A DNA stretch of 64,000 bases from Rudaea sp. 3F27F6 (GCF_005503555.1 NZ_SCNG01000001.1:1302001-1366000); one strand, 5' to 3'; shown: positions 24,192 through 33,407, counted from the first letter of the stretch. Notes: generated by a model not told the origin, from the letters alone. Translations and numbers: made by a program.

Positions 24192-25304
24192 TCAGGTAAT
24201 CACCGGCGCAGACACCAACCCAAAACTCTGCAGCACCCCAAGCAATTCGCGATGACCAAGCGCCTGACAGCCCGAGGCGAAGCCATAGCGCTTCGGCGGC
24301 GCCTGCAGCAAGTGATGCGCGAAATGCGCCTGCAGCAGGCCGGTCTGTTTGTAATTCTGGTTGCCGCGGATGACGACGTGCTTGAATCCGAGCGGGCCGC
24401 TCGCCATCACCGAGTCGATTGAAATATTGACGAGCGGATTCTCGCGCGGCGGCATGCCTGCCTGCACGCTGGCTGCCATTTCCGACAGCGCCTTCTGCTG
24501 CTCCTTGGGCGGCAGCGGGCGGATATCGGCATCGATCTTCGCGTTCATGGCGACGACGTTGTCCATGACCGCGCGCGCGAACACGCCGCCCATGACCTTG
24601 CAGTTGTGCACGCGCGGATCGTTCTTGAACCAGACCGGATGCGCAGTGCCGCCCCACGGCAGCACGAGCGCAGTTTCGTGCTGGCCCGGAACGATCGCGT
24701 CCGCTTTCGCACCCTGCTGCCACTTCACGTATTTGTTGCCTTCGAGATAATAGAAGTCGGACGTGAGGATCGCGAAAATCGTCTGCACCGACGCGTAGGT
24801 CGGAAAGCCCTTCCACAGCACGAGCATGTCGAGCGTGTGCAATCCCGGCGTTTCGAGCGCGATCTGCGCCGCAATCTCGCCGGTGGTATACATTTGCGCG
24901 ATACCGGGAGCGAGGCACAGATTCTTGTCGCCAAATTTCTGTCCCCACTTCTCATCGCACTCGATCATCCAGTTCTGTTCGCCGTTCGTGTCGGTGTAGT
25001 GCACGCCGGCGGCAAGCGCGGCTTCGACCGCCTCGGGGCCGTACTTGGCGAACGGCCCGACCATGTTGCACAGCACCTTGCTGCCCTTGAGCAGCTTGGT
25101 CAGCGCCGGGACGGTGTGCTCGACCTCGGCGATTTCGTAATCGGCCGTTTCGATGCCCGGGATCTTGTCGATCACTTCCTTGATGCGCTTGCCGTCGCGT
25201 CCCGCGGCGATGAAGGGGATGTTGTACTCGCGGCAATACTCGGCGACGAGGCGGCCGGTGTAGCCGTTGACGCCGTAGATGACGACAGGCTTTTTGCTGC
25301 TCAT
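24192..25304 (-). CDS. Saccharopine-dehydrogenase-like NAD(P)-binding protein
   Basis: The 370-residue protein has an N-terminal Rossmann fold (VVIYGVNGYTGRLVAEYC) and then KVLCNMVGPFAKYGPEAVEAAL and AGVHYTDTNGEQ. These mark the saccharopine-dehydrogenase-like superfamily used for trans-acting enoyl reductases and related oxidoreductases, not lysine metabolism. The long middle segment (residues 130-300) is typical of a subgroup I have seen near steroid- or lipid-type catabolic genes. It is the last of 18 co-directional genes. A plausible role is reduction or isomerisation of an alicyclic intermediate; this is inference. Confidence 0.75.
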   Translation of the reverse strand: MSSKKPVVIYGVNGYTGRLVAEYCREYNIPFIAAGRDGKRIKEVIDKIPGIETADYEIAEVEHTVPALTKLLKGSKVLCNMVGPFAKYGPEAVEAALAAGVHYTDTNGEQNWMIECDEKWGQKFGDKNLCLAPGIAQMYTTGEIAAQIALETPGLHTLDMLVLWKGFPTYASVQTIFAILTSDFYYLEGNKYVKWQQGAKADAIVPGQHETALVLPWGGTAHPVWFKNDPRVHNCKVMGGVFARAVMDNVVAMNAKIDADIRPLPPKEQQKALSEMAASVQAGMPPRENPLVNISIDSVMASGPLGFKHVVIRGNQNYKQTGLLQAHFAHHLLQAPPKRYGFASGCQALGHRELLGVLQSFGLVSAPVIT

Positions 25305-25352
25305 GGTGTGCTCCTTGGTGAATTCGATTGGGATTTCTGGACGTCTAAACGG

Positions 25353-26177
25353 CTAGAACATGAACCCGCCCGAGCAGACGACGACCTGCCCGCTGATGTA
25401 GTCGGATTCGGGTATGCAGAAGAGATAAACCGCGCCGGCCGCTTCGGCCGGCGTGCCGCCGCGGCCGAGCGGGATGCCGGCCTCCATCGTCTTCATCACC
25501 TCGGGGTTGACGCCGACCTTGATCTCGCGACCCTCGACCCGGATCGCGCCGGTGCCCGCCGCGCTCTCGGTCAGGCGCGTCTTGATCAGCCCGAACGCCA
25601 CGGAGTTGACGTTGACCTTGAAGCGCCCCCACTCCTTCGCCATCACGCGCGTCATGCCGTTGACTCCGGCCTTGGCCGCGCCGTAGCCGAGCTGGCCCGC
25701 GTTGCCGCCGACCCCGGCGAGCGAGGAGATGTTGACGATCTTGCGGAACACTTCGCGCCCGGCCTCGGCCTCTTCCTTCGCTTTCGCGCGGATGAAATCC
25801 GACGCGGCGCGCAGGATGCGGAACGGCGCGGTCATGTGCACGTCGAGCATCGCGTACCACTGCTCGTCGGTCATTTTTTGGATCACGCCGTCCCAGGTGT
25901 AGCCGGCGTTGTTGACGATGATGTCGAGGCCGCCGAACGTATCAACGGCGGTCTGCACGAAGCGTTCGCCGAAGTCCTTGTCGGTCACGCTGCCGACGCA
26001 GGCCGTGGCGTCCGTGCCGGCGGCGCGCACCGCAGCGACGGTTTCCCCGGCGAGCGCGGCGTCGAGGTCGTTGACGACCACGCGCGCGCCGTCCGCGGCG
26101 AGCTTGAGCGCGATCTCACGGCCGATGCCGCGGCCCGAGCCCGATACCAGAGCGACTTTGCCTTCGAGTTTCTTCAT
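25353..26177 (-). CDS. Short-chain dehydrogenase/reductase (FabG-like)
   Basis: The 274-residue SDR shows SGSGRGIGREIALKL (cofactor loop), NNAGYTWD, NISSLAGVGGNAGQLGYGAAKAG with the Ser-Tyr-Lys catalytic residues, and the C-terminal SGQVVVCSGGF. It resembles 3-oxoacyl reductases and 3-hydroxyacyl-CoA dehydrogenases, so it could interconvert 3-hydroxy- and 3-oxoacyl-CoA for the PHA genes (inference). An AAGGAAATGCGG precedes the ATG at 26177. A frame start five codons upstream overlaps the phaZ stop by four bases, so translation may be coupled. Confidence 0.85.
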   Translation of the reverse strand: MKKLEGKVALVSGSGRGIGREIALKLAADGARVVVNDLDAALAGETVAAVRAAGTDATACVGSVTDKDFGERFVQTAVDTFGGLDIIVNNAGYTWDGVIQKMTDEQWYAMLDVHMTAPFRILRAASDFIRAKAKEEAEAGREVFRKIVNISSLAGVGGNAGQLGYGAAKAGVNGMTRVMAKEWGRFKVNVNSVAFGLIKTRLTESAAGTGAIRVEGREIKVGVNPEVMKTMEAGIPLGRGGTPAEAAGAVYLFCIPESDYISGQVVVCSGGFMF

Positions 26178-26188
26178 CCGCATTTCCT

Positions 26189-27082
26189 TCATATCGATGC
26201 GTAGCCCTCCCGCGCACGCGCGCGGGAGGGATCAGGTTTTGGGCGCGCTTTCTCGCGCTCGCCGAGAAATGTGCGCACCACGCGCCCGGCTTCGGCCGCG
26301 TCGGAAATCAAGAACAGGTGGCCGTCGTGGAACACATGCAGACGTGCGTTGCGAATCAGCCGCGCCATCAGCCGCGCGTTGACCAGTGGGATCACCGGGT
26401 CATCGTCGCCGGCCAGGATCAGGGTCGGCTGGCGCAGCAGCGGCAGCCACGGCAGGCTGGTCCAGCCGGCGATCGCGAGCTGCTGCAGCAAATAGCCGAC
26501 GCGACCGGTCTTGTGGAACTCGCGCAGCAGTCCCGGCTGGGTGCGCGCCTTGCCGCCATAGATGTCGCCGGCGATCGCGCGGCGGAACACCGGATCGTTG
26601 AAGCGCCGCGGGGTGAGGAATTTCGCCAGCACCGACGGCTTCGGCGGCACCATCAGCACACCCTGCGACGTCGCGGCGAGGATCAGGCGCTGGCAGCGGC
26701 GCGGATTCTGCAGCGCGAACTGCTGCGCCATCGCGCCGCCCCAGGACACGCCGAGCGCGTCGACGCGCGCATAGCCGAACGCGTCGAGCACGCGCGAGCT
26801 GAGCAGCGACAGCATCCACAACCGATACGGAATCGGCGGCAGCGAGGACTCGCCTACACCTGGCGCGTCGAACACGATCGTCTCGATGTCGCCGAGCGCA
26901 TCGACGAACGGCGCGAGCAGTTCGAGACTCGCACCGATGCCGTTGAACAGCAGCAGCGGCGTTTTCTTCTTGTCGCCGGGCCATACCGCGACGCGCAGGC
27001 TGGTGCCGAGCACGTCGATCTGGCGCAGCTCGATCCTGCGCTTCGAGCCCGGCTTAAGCGGCGTCGCGACGGCGACCGTCAT
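26189..27082 (-). CDS. phaZ: Intracellular PHA depolymerase, PhaZ type
   Basis: The 297-residue alpha/beta hydrolase closely follows the Pseudomonas medium-chain-length PhaZ pattern: PLLLFNGIGASLELLAPFVDAL, the nucleophile motif GVSWGG (Ser), LILAATSQGVLMVPPKPSVL, the acid in AGDDDPVIPL and the base in DGHLFLI. PhaZ releases 3-hydroxyacids from PHA granules. The phaC-like gene lies 186 bp upstream on the same strand, which matches the phaC-phaZ linkage of Pseudomonas. The C-terminal tail (RARAREGYASI) is basic and not conserved. Confidence 0.88.
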   Translation of the reverse strand: MTVAVATPLKPGSKRRIELRQIDVLGTSLRVAVWPGDKKKTPLLLFNGIGASLELLAPFVDALGDIETIVFDAPGVGESSLPPIPYRLWMLSLLSSRVLDAFGYARVDALGVSWGGAMAQQFALQNPRRCQRLILAATSQGVLMVPPKPSVLAKFLTPRRFNDPVFRRAIAGDIYGGKARTQPGLLREFHKTGRVGYLLQQLAIAGWTSLPWLPLLRQPTLILAGDDDPVIPLVNARLMARLIRNARLHVFHDGHLFLISDAAEAGRVVRTFLGEREKARPKPDPSRARAREGYASI

Positions 27083-27104
27083 ACGTCCATCTCCATCTGC
27101 TCGT

Positions 27105-27225
27105 CATTCCCGCACGCTCCTGGCGGGAATCCAGCGCCTTTGCTCCAATCCGCGCGCATAAAACTAAAGCTCACCCAACAACCGGCGATTCGCCTGCCGC
27201 GACCCGCGCCTTCGCGGGAATGACC
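27105..27225. repeat. Two CATTCCCGC-type hairpin repeats between phaC and phaZ
   Basis: CATTCCCGC with its complement GCGGGAAT at 27105-27132, and GCGCCTTCGCGGGAATGACC at 27206-27225, face each other in the 186-bp gap. They belong to the same repeat family as the pieces at 22843, 24076 and 24151. They could end or stabilise the phaC transcript. Confidence 0.7.
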
Positions 27226-27268
27226 AACAGCTATGTACGCTGTCGTGGGATTCACTGGATCACCGTCC

Positions 27269-29017
27269 TCACACCCGCTCATGCACATACACACCCGGCG
27301 CAGCGCACAGCGGCGGATATTTCTTGTTGCCGGCCATCTTCGGCGCCGCGACAAGCGCACCCGCATGCGCGCGCGTCCAGGCAACGCAGTGATCCCACCA
27401 ACTGCCCTGATGGCGCTCGGCCGAGGCAAGCCATTCTTCGGCCGTGGCCGACAGCGACGTGTTGGTGCAATAGCTCGACTTCGGATTGCCCGGCGGATTG
27501 ACGATGGTCTGGATATGGCCGCTGTTGCCGAGCACGAACTGGCTGCGTTTGCCGAGCAACTGCGCGCTGCAGTAAACGCCCTGCCAGATACACAGATGGT
27601 CATTGGCCGCGCCGACCACGTAACTGTCGATGCCGAGCGCGTCGAGCGCCGGCATCGCCTTGCCGCGCACCTTGAACGCGCCCGGCGTGACGAACGGATT
27701 GGTTTCGACGAACTCGGCGAAATCGTAGTTGAACTGCGCGGTCATGCCGGTGCCGTCGCCGTTCCAGTAGAGCACGTCGAACGCGGCCGGCGTGTTGCCG
27801 AGCAGATAGTTGCTGACCCAGTAGTGCCAGATCAGATCGTTCGCGCGCAGCATCGCGAACAACACGGTGAATTCCTTAGCGCTCATGCGCCGCTTGCGCA
27901 GCGCCTTCTTCGCCGGCTGCGCCACCGCATCCGCCGACGCCGTATCGACGAAGGCGCCGACGCCAGGCGCCTTCGACATCGCGCTCGTGTCGAGCGGCGA
28001 GACGAACAGCATCATCGAGTGGATCTTCTTTTTCTTCACCGCGGCGAACCAACCGGCGAGCGACACCGCGACCGGCCCCGCGCCGCAGACGGCCCAGAGG
28101 TTCACGTCCTTGCTTTTGCGGATCGCGCAGGCCGCATCGATCGCGGCTTCGATCGCGTCCTGGTATTCGGCCATGCCCCAGCGGTCGTGGCGCGGCTGCG
28201 GATTGCGCCAAGCGACGACGAACACGGTCATCGACTGCTTGATGAAGTATTCGATCAGACTGCGCCCCGGCGCGAGATCGAGCACGTAATACTTGTTCAC
28301 TATCGACGGCACGACCACGATCGGCCGCGCATGCACGCGCTCGGTCTGCGGCGCGTACTGAATCAGCTCGAACATCTCGGTGCGCAGCACGACCTCGCCC
28401 GGCGTCGCCGCGAGATTGCCGCCGATCTTGAACGCCTTCTCGTCGACCTGGGACGGAATCGGCCGGCGCTTCCACAAGTCGCCGAGCAGATTCTTCGCGC
28501 CGCGCACGAGCGACAGCCCCCAGGTTTCTTTCGCCCGGCGCAATGCGGCCGGATTGCCGAAGAGGAAATTGCTCGGCGCGAGCGCGTCGCCGATCTGGGC
28601 GAGGAGGAAATCCACGCGCTCGACCTGGCGCGGGTCTAGGCTCGAATTCTTCGCATAGCGCGACATCGATTCGCGCAGCGCGAGATAACTTTGCAGCAGG
28701 CCCGAGTAGATCGTGCTCTCCTGCCAGGCCGGATCGCTGAAGCGGCGGTCGCCGGCGTCGGGCGCGTGCTGCGATTCGCCCGCCGCGACCTTGCCGAGTT
28801 CGCCGAAGAAGCCGAGCGAGGCGCGCGCGAGCGCGAGCGGCTGACGCGCGCTCTGGCGCAGCAGGGTGCCGGCGGTGTCCCACAGATCGCTCGGACGGAA
28901 ATCGCCGAGCGCGTTCTGGCCGAGCACGTTGTCGACGCCGCGCGCGACGAAATCCGCCGCGCCGCGCGGCTTCGCCTTGCGTGACGGCCGGCCTTGGCCC
29001 GCGGCGCGCGCGCTCAT
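27269..29017 (-). CDS. phaC: PHA synthase-like protein (class II PhaC type)
   Basis: PhaC polymerises 3-hydroxyacyl-CoAs to polyhydroxyalkanoate. The 582-residue protein keeps class II hallmarks: RHTPGEVVLRTEMFELIQY-like segment (AATPGEVVLRTEMFELIQY), PSIVNKYYVLDL, SLIEYFIKQSMTVFVVAWRNP, the acid in ANDHLCIWQ and the base in LGNSGHIQTIVNPPGNPK. The nucleophile region reads WAVCGAGP, where most synthases have G-x-C-x-G-G, so the lipase-like box is altered though Cys is kept. The ATG at 29017 overlaps the upstream synthetase stop (TGATG). Activity therefore remains to be shown. Confidence 0.82.
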   Translation of the reverse strand: MSARAAGQGRPSRKAKPRGAADFVARGVDNVLGQNALGDFRPSDLWDTAGTLLRQSARQPLALARASLGFFGELGKVAAGESQHAPDAGDRRFSDPAWQESTIYSGLLQSYLALRESMSRYAKNSSLDPRQVERVDFLLAQIGDALAPSNFLFGNPAALRRAKETWGLSLVRGAKNLLGDLWKRRPIPSQVDEKAFKIGGNLAATPGEVVLRTEMFELIQYAPQTERVHARPIVVVPSIVNKYYVLDLAPGRSLIEYFIKQSMTVFVVAWRNPQPRHDRWGMAEYQDAIEAAIDAACAIRKSKDVNLWAVCGAGPVAVSLAGWFAAVKKKKIHSMMLFVSPLDTSAMSKAPGVGAFVDTASADAVAQPAKKALRKRRMSAKEFTVLFAMLRANDLIWHYWVSNYLLGNTPAAFDVLYWNGDGTGMTAQFNYDFAEFVETNPFVTPGAFKVRGKAMPALDALGIDSYVVGAANDHLCIWQGVYCSAQLLGKRSQFVLGNSGHIQTIVNPPGNPKSSYCTNTSLSATAEEWLASAERHQGSWWDHCVAWTRAHAGALVAAPKMAGNKKYPPLCAAPGVYVHERV

Positions 29018-31065
29018 CACGCGTTCTCCGTCCGCGCGGCTGGTGCGCGCCAGGTGTAGTCGGCCGATTCGTCGGCGAAGCGCACGAAGTAATCGATCGC
29101 CTCGGGATTCTGCATCGCGTCGCGGCTAGCGGCCTTCTCCAGCGGCCAGCCCATGAGGATCTTGCGCACCGGCACTTCCATCTTCTTGCCGGTCAGCGTG
29201 TACGGCACCGCGGCGACCGCGTAAATCTTGTCGGGCACGTGGCGCGGGCTGCAGTCTTCGCGCAGGCGCTTGTTGATGCGCGCCTTCACCTCGTCGCTCA
29301 AATCGAAGCCGGGCTTGAGCTTGACGAACAGCGGCATGAAGAAATTGCCGCCCGGCAGTTCGCAGCAGACGATCAGGCTGTCGGCGACTTCGGGCTCCTG
29401 CTCGACCGCGCGGTAGATTTCCGCGGTGCCGATGCGCACGCCGTAGCGGTTCAGCGTCGAATCCGAACGGCCGTAGATATAGCAGCCGCCGCGCGCGTTG
29501 ATCTTGATGAAGTCGCCGTGGCGCCAGACGCCGGGAAACGTGTCGAAGTACGATTCGTGATAGCGCTTGCCGCCTTCGTCGTTCCAGAATTTGATCGGCA
29601 TCGACGGAAACGGTTTGAGCACGACAAGCTCGCCGACTTCGTCGACCAGTTCCTTGCCGTCGTCGCTCCACGAATGCACGTCCATGCCGAGCATGCGCGT
29701 CTGGATTTCGCCCGCGTGCACAGCCAAGGTCGGCGAGGCGCCGACGAAGCCCGAGCAGATTTCCGTGCCGCCCGACTGCGAGGTGACCCACAAGTCCGGC
29801 TTGACGTTGCGGTAGCACCAGGCGAACGTCTCCGGCGTCGATGGCGCGCCGGCAACGAGCATCGATTCCAGGCGCGAAAGATCGAACTGCTCGCCGGGTT
29901 TCAGTCCCGCCTTCTCCATCATCTGCACGAAGGTCGGGCTCGCGCCGAACGAGGTCGCGCCGGTGTCGGCGGCAAGCCGCCAGAGAAAATCGAGGTTCGG
30001 CCAGGTCGGATTGCCGTCGTAGAGCACCACCGACGAACCGGTCAGCAGCGCCGCGATCAGCAGGTTCCACATCATCCAGCCGGTCGTCGAATAGAAAAAC
30101 ATCGTGGAACCGGGCTTGAGGCCGAGATGAAAGTGCATCAACTTGAGATGCTCGATCAGCACGCCGACATGGCTGTGCACGATCGCTTTCGGCAGGCCGG
30201 TCGTGCCCGAGGAGAACACGACCCAGATCGGATGGTCGTACTCGACGCGCTCGAAGCGGAAATCGGCCGCGCTAATGTCGGGCGCATCGATCAACGCTTT
30301 CCAGCTCAGCACGCCGCGCAGATCGACCGGCATCTTCGATTCCGCCTTGATGCCGCCGTCTTCGAGATACGGCAGCCAGACGATGTGTTCGAGCGTCGGC
30401 AGTTCACCGGCGATCTTGCGCACTTCGGCTTCGCGCGCGAAGGTCTTGCCGCCGAACTGATAGCCGTCGGCCGCGAACAGCAGCTTCGGCGCGATCTGCG
30501 AGAAACGCTCGATCACCGTCTTGACGCCGAACTCGGGCGCAGCCGACGACCAGACCGCGCCGACGGCGATACTCGCCATCATCGCGATCGCCGTCTCCGG
30601 CACGTTCGGCATGTACGACACGACGCGGTCGCCCGGCTTGAGGCCGAGCTTGCGCAACTGCGTCGCGACCTTGCGCACCGCGGCCGCGACGTCGCCCCAG
30701 GTCATGTTCGCGAGCGGGCGGAACTCGGTCAGATGGCGGAATGCGACTTCATCGGCGCGCGCCTGCCCGGCATAGCGCAGCAGATGCTCGGCATAGTTGA
30801 CGCGCGAACCCTCGAACCACTTCGCGCCGGGCATCACGCGGCGGTCGAGCACCTGCTTGTACGGCGTCGACGAGGTGACGTTGAAATAGTCCCAGACCGA
30901 ACGCCAGAACTTCTCGATCTCGGTCACCGACCAGCGCCGCAGCGATTCGTAGTCCGACACTTCGGCGCGCCCGCTTTCGCGCAGCCAGTCGATGTAGTGC
31001 GCGACGTTCGAGTCGGCTGCGAACTTCGCGTCGGGCTTCCACAGCAGTTGGCCTTCGCTCACCAT
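29017..31065 (-). CDS. Acetoacetyl-CoA synthetase-like ligase
   Basis: The 682-residue AMP-forming ligase activates a beta-keto acid to its CoA ester. It has the acetoacetyl-CoA synthetase layout: PDAKFAADSNVAHYIDWL at the N-terminus, the ATP-binding VVFSSGTTGLPKAIVHSH, STTGWMMWNLLIAALLTGS, SQSGGTEICSGF, and the catalytic Lys in TGKKMEVPVRKIL. The phenylacetyl analogue, benzoylacetate-CoA ligase, is a relative of this group. A GGGAGGAAGTGAG just before 31065 selects this start over one 30 codons upstream. It sits downstream of a ketone-carboxylase-like set, which fits activation of the carboxylation product. Confidence 0.88.
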   Translation of the reverse strand: MVSEGQLLWKPDAKFAADSNVAHYIDWLRESGRAEVSDYESLRRWSVTEIEKFWRSVWDYFNVTSSTPYKQVLDRRVMPGAKWFEGSRVNYAEHLLRYAGQARADEVAFRHLTEFRPLANMTWGDVAAAVRKVATQLRKLGLKPGDRVVSYMPNVPETAIAMMASIAVGAVWSSAAPEFGVKTVIERFSQIAPKLLFAADGYQFGGKTFAREAEVRKIAGELPTLEHIVWLPYLEDGGIKAESKMPVDLRGVLSWKALIDAPDISAADFRFERVEYDHPIWVVFSSGTTGLPKAIVHSHVGVLIEHLKLMHFHLGLKPGSTMFFYSTTGWMMWNLLIAALLTGSSVVLYDGNPTWPNLDFLWRLAADTGATSFGASPTFVQMMEKAGLKPGEQFDLSRLESMLVAGAPSTPETFAWCYRNVKPDLWVTSQSGGTEICSGFVGASPTLAVHAGEIQTRMLGMDVHSWSDDGKELVDEVGELVVLKPFPSMPIKFWNDEGGKRYHESYFDTFPGVWRHGDFIKINARGGCYIYGRSDSTLNRYGVRIGTAEIYRAVEQEPEVADSLIVCCELPGGNFFMPLFVKLKPGFDLSDEVKARINKRLREDCSPRHVPDKIYAVAAVPYTLTGKKMEVPVRKILMGWPLEKAASRDAMQNPEAIDYFVRFADESADYTWRAPAARTENA

Positions 31066-31201
31066 CTCACTTCCTCCCTTTTCGCTAGCCCCGTCATTCC
31101 TACGAAGACGGGATTGCGCTTCTTCTCGCGCCGGCCGGCTATCGGAAACATCCAATCCGAGAACCGGACTGCGGGCTTCGTCTGCAACGACGGCGAATGA
31201 T

Positions 31202-31660
31202 TCATCGCACCGCGTACACGTCGTAGCTCGCGCTCAGCGTCGCCAGATCGAACTCGCCGATCGAGATCGCGAACGCGCGATGCAGCCATTGGTATTGCGG
31301 ATGCGCGGTGCGTGCTAACACGCGGTTCTTCAACGGCAGCTTCGCCGGCAGTTCGCCGCGCGCCATTTTTTCGTAGCCGTCTTCGCCCATGTCGGCAAAG
31401 CCCGCATATTCGACATAGATCAGCGCGCCGTCGTCGGCCTCGATCGTGGTGCGCACGTCGGGGCCGCCGATGCCGTCCCGGCGCAGATGGAACCAGTCGC
31501 AGCCTACCGGCCGGACCTTGCCGTTGAGCCGCGGCCCCTTCACTTCACCGCCGGTGATATAGAAGTTGCCGCGTATGCCTTCGGGCACTGGCCCGATCAG
31601 TTCGGGCGGCGCAAGGCTGCCGGTAAAAGAAAACAGATGCTCCATTTCGTACTTGAACAT
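31202..31660 (-). CDS. DUF3237-family protein
   Basis: The 152-residue protein matches DUF3237: ELIGPVPEGIRGNFYITGGEVKGPRLNG at residues 20-47, DWFHLRRDGIGGPDVRTTIEADDGALIYVEYAG in the middle and AHPQYQWLHRAFAISIG near the end. It is a small beta-barrel-like cytoplasmic protein of unknown function, found repeatedly in steroid, terpenoid and aromatic degradation clusters. GGAGTGACC precedes the ATG. It lies between the second SDR and the ligase. Confidence 0.85.
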   Translation of the reverse strand: MFKYEMEHLFSFTGSLAPPELIGPVPEGIRGNFYITGGEVKGPRLNGKVRPVGCDWFHLRRDGIGGPDVRTTIEADDGALIYVEYAGFADMGEDGYEKMARGELPAKLPLKNRVLARTAHPQYQWLHRAFAISIGEFDLATLSASYDVYAVR

Positions 31661-31696
31661 GGTCACTCCATTCAGAGCGGAATCAAAAGACGTCGA

Positions 31697-31778
31697 CACG
31701 GAAAATACGGAGAAGAGCGGAAGATTTTTGCTCTGACTTCCTCTCGTTCTTTTCTCTATGCTTTCCGCGTTCCCCGTG
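31697..31778. repeat. Intergenic hairpin repeat (CACGG type)
   Basis: CACGGAAAATACGGAGAAGAGC at 31697-31718 (22 bases, imperfect arm) pairs with GCTTTCCGCGTTCCCCGTG at 31760-31778. The arms are separated by about 40 bp. It lies in the 144-bp gap between an SDR and the DUF3237 gene, with no gene inside. Confidence 0.6.
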
Positions 31779-31804
31779 ATTCAAGCTGTTCTTTGACATG
31801 GCAC

Positions 31805-32566
31805 TCACTGCGCGATGTAACCCGCATCGACGACGAGTTCGATGCCGGTCTGGTTGCGCGTTTCGTCGCTCGCGAGATACACGCAGGCGTGGGCGACGTC
31901 GGCCGGTTCGCACAAGCGGCCGAGCGGATGGCGCTCGATCAACGCGGTGAGAAAGGCCTGTGGGTCGGCGAGTTTGCCGGCCGCGCCGGTGACCATGTCG
32001 GTCAAGATGAAACTCGGATGCACCGAGTTGATGCGTATCTCGTAGCCCGATTTCGCGCAGTGCAATGCGGCCGACTTGGTGAAGTTGCGCACGCCGCCCT
32101 TCGAGGCGTTGTAGGCCGCGGTCAACTCGCTGCCGACGATGCCGTAGACCGACGAGATATTGATGATCGAGCCGCCGCCGCGCGACTTCATCGCGCGGAT
32201 GCCGGCGCGCGTGCCGAGAAAGACGCCGTCGAGGTTGACCGCGAGCACCGCACGCCATTGCTCGAACGTGCAGTCCTCGACCGAGGCGAGGTGGCCGATG
32301 CCGGCGTTGTTGACCAGCGTGGTCAGCCCGCCGAAATCGGCGACCACCTGCGCGACGACGCGGTCCCAAGCCCCTTCGTCGGTCACGTCGAGCGCGTACG
32401 CTTTCGCGCTCGCGCCGATCTCGCCGGCCAGCTTCTGCGCCGCGGCGAGATCGATGTCGGCGATCGCGACCCTGGCGCCCTCGCGCACGAAGGCGTGGCA
32501 GGTCGCCGCGCCGAGGCCGCGTGCGCCGCCGCTGACGAGGGCGATCTTGTTGTCGAGACGTGCCAT
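31805..32566 (-). CDS. Short-chain dehydrogenase/reductase
   Basis: The 253-residue SDR has SGGARGLGAATCHAF, DVTDEGAW, NNAGIGHLASVEDC, NISSVYGIVGSELTAAYNASKGG (Ser, Tyr, Lys) and a C-terminal GIELVVDAGYIAQ. It resembles 3-alpha-(20-beta)-hydroxysteroid and 1-phenylethanol dehydrogenase-type SDRs, so oxidation of a secondary alcohol is plausible. The start at 32566 is preferred because the frame extends much further upstream only by overlapping the adjacent gene. It is one of three SDRs in the locus. Confidence 0.85.
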   Translation of the reverse strand: MARLDNKIALVSGGARGLGAATCHAFVREGARVAIADIDLAAAQKLAGEIGASAKAYALDVTDEGAWDRVVAQVVADFGGLTTLVNNAGIGHLASVEDCTFEQWRAVLAVNLDGVFLGTRAGIRAMKSRGGGSIINISSVYGIVGSELTAAYNASKGGVRNFTKSAALHCAKSGYEIRINSVHPSFILTDMVTGAAGKLADPQAFLTALIERHPLGRLCEPADVAHACVYLASDETRNQTGIELVVDAGYIAQ

Positions 32567-32582
32567 TTCCTTTCCCCTTCTT

Positions 32583-33407
32583 TCAACGCAGCGTCGCGAG
32601 CCGCGCGAGCACGGTTTCCGGTTTCGCCGCCGCCGGGATCGTTGCGTAACGAAACTTCGTCGGCGGCGCGGCGGTGTCCGTGTTCCAAAATGCCGCGTCG
32701 AGCACGGCGCCGCAGCGCGGCGAGGCCGGCGGCTTTGCGGCCACCGCGTAGCCGGCCGCGCAGGCCGTCGCCTCGTCGATGGCGCCGCCGACCTTGAGGC
32801 CCGTATCCCAGCGATAGTTGTCGGCGACGTTGAGCACGGCCTGGTACAGCGCCACGCTCTGCGCATTCGGCGGCACGTAGCCCGGCGCTTCTTCGAGCAG
32901 CAGCGCGTCGATGCCGGCCGCGGCGAAGCCGCGCAGAAAATCGGCGAGATAGACCGCTGCGGAATCGGCTTCTTCGTCGCCCGATTCGACCGCCTCGCCG
33001 TGTGCCTGCGCATACGCCATCGCGATCCACGCGCGCGGCGACGGCAGAACGAGGGCAAAGATCGCGCCGGCCATACTCGCGCGCAGGCCGTTCGCGAGTT
33101 CGAGTAGGTGCGCGCGCAATGCTTCGTCGGCGAGCAGGGTTTTCAATGCGAATACGGCGCGCGACTTGGCGCCCATCGCGGTGCGCAAGTCCGCGTGCAC
33201 GTCTAGCCACGCGGTGCACGCCGGTGCGAGATGCAGGCCAACGATGTCGGACTTGAGCAGACCCTGCGCGCGCCGCTGCAAGGACACGAACTCGCCGACG
33301 TCGAGCCACGGCACGACGCCCTTGTTGAGCAGGGCCGCCGCGTAGTCCGTGCTGTCGAGCCACACGGTGGCGGTGCCTGCGTCGAGGCGGTCGGTCAGCG
33401 CGCCCAT
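32583..33407 (-). CDS. Unrecognised protein in the carboxylase locus
   Basis: This 274-residue cytoplasmic protein belongs to no family I recognise. It starts MGALTDRLDAGTATVWLDSTDYAAALL. Alternating hydrophobic strands and helices (AIFALVLPSPRAWIAMAY, GIDALLLEEAPG) suggest an alpha/beta barrel. It lies between two SDRs in the same orientation, 3 bp from the upstream one and 16 bp from the downstream one, so it belongs to the operon. Apc of Aromatoleum has a separate subunit, ApcE, of about this size; whether this protein is its equivalent is untested. Confidence 0.6.
   Translation of the reverse strand: MGALTDRLDAGTATVWLDSTDYAAALLNKGVVPWLDVGEFVSLQRRAQGLLKSDIVGLHLAPACTAWLDVHADLRTAMGAKSRAVFALKTLLADEALRAHLLELANGLRASMAGAIFALVLPSPRAWIAMAYAQAHGEAVESGDEEADSAAVYLADFLRGFAAAGIDALLLEEAPGYVPPNAQSVALYQAVLNVADNYRWDTGLKVGGAIDEATACAAGYAVAAKPPASPRCGAVLDAAFWNTDTAAPPTKFRYATIPAAAKPETVLARLATLR

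Noticed and set aside
31805-33058. N-terminal extension of an SDR
   Set aside because: It overlaps the unknown gene upstream. The SDR fold begins at 32566 with the cofactor loop at the expected distance.
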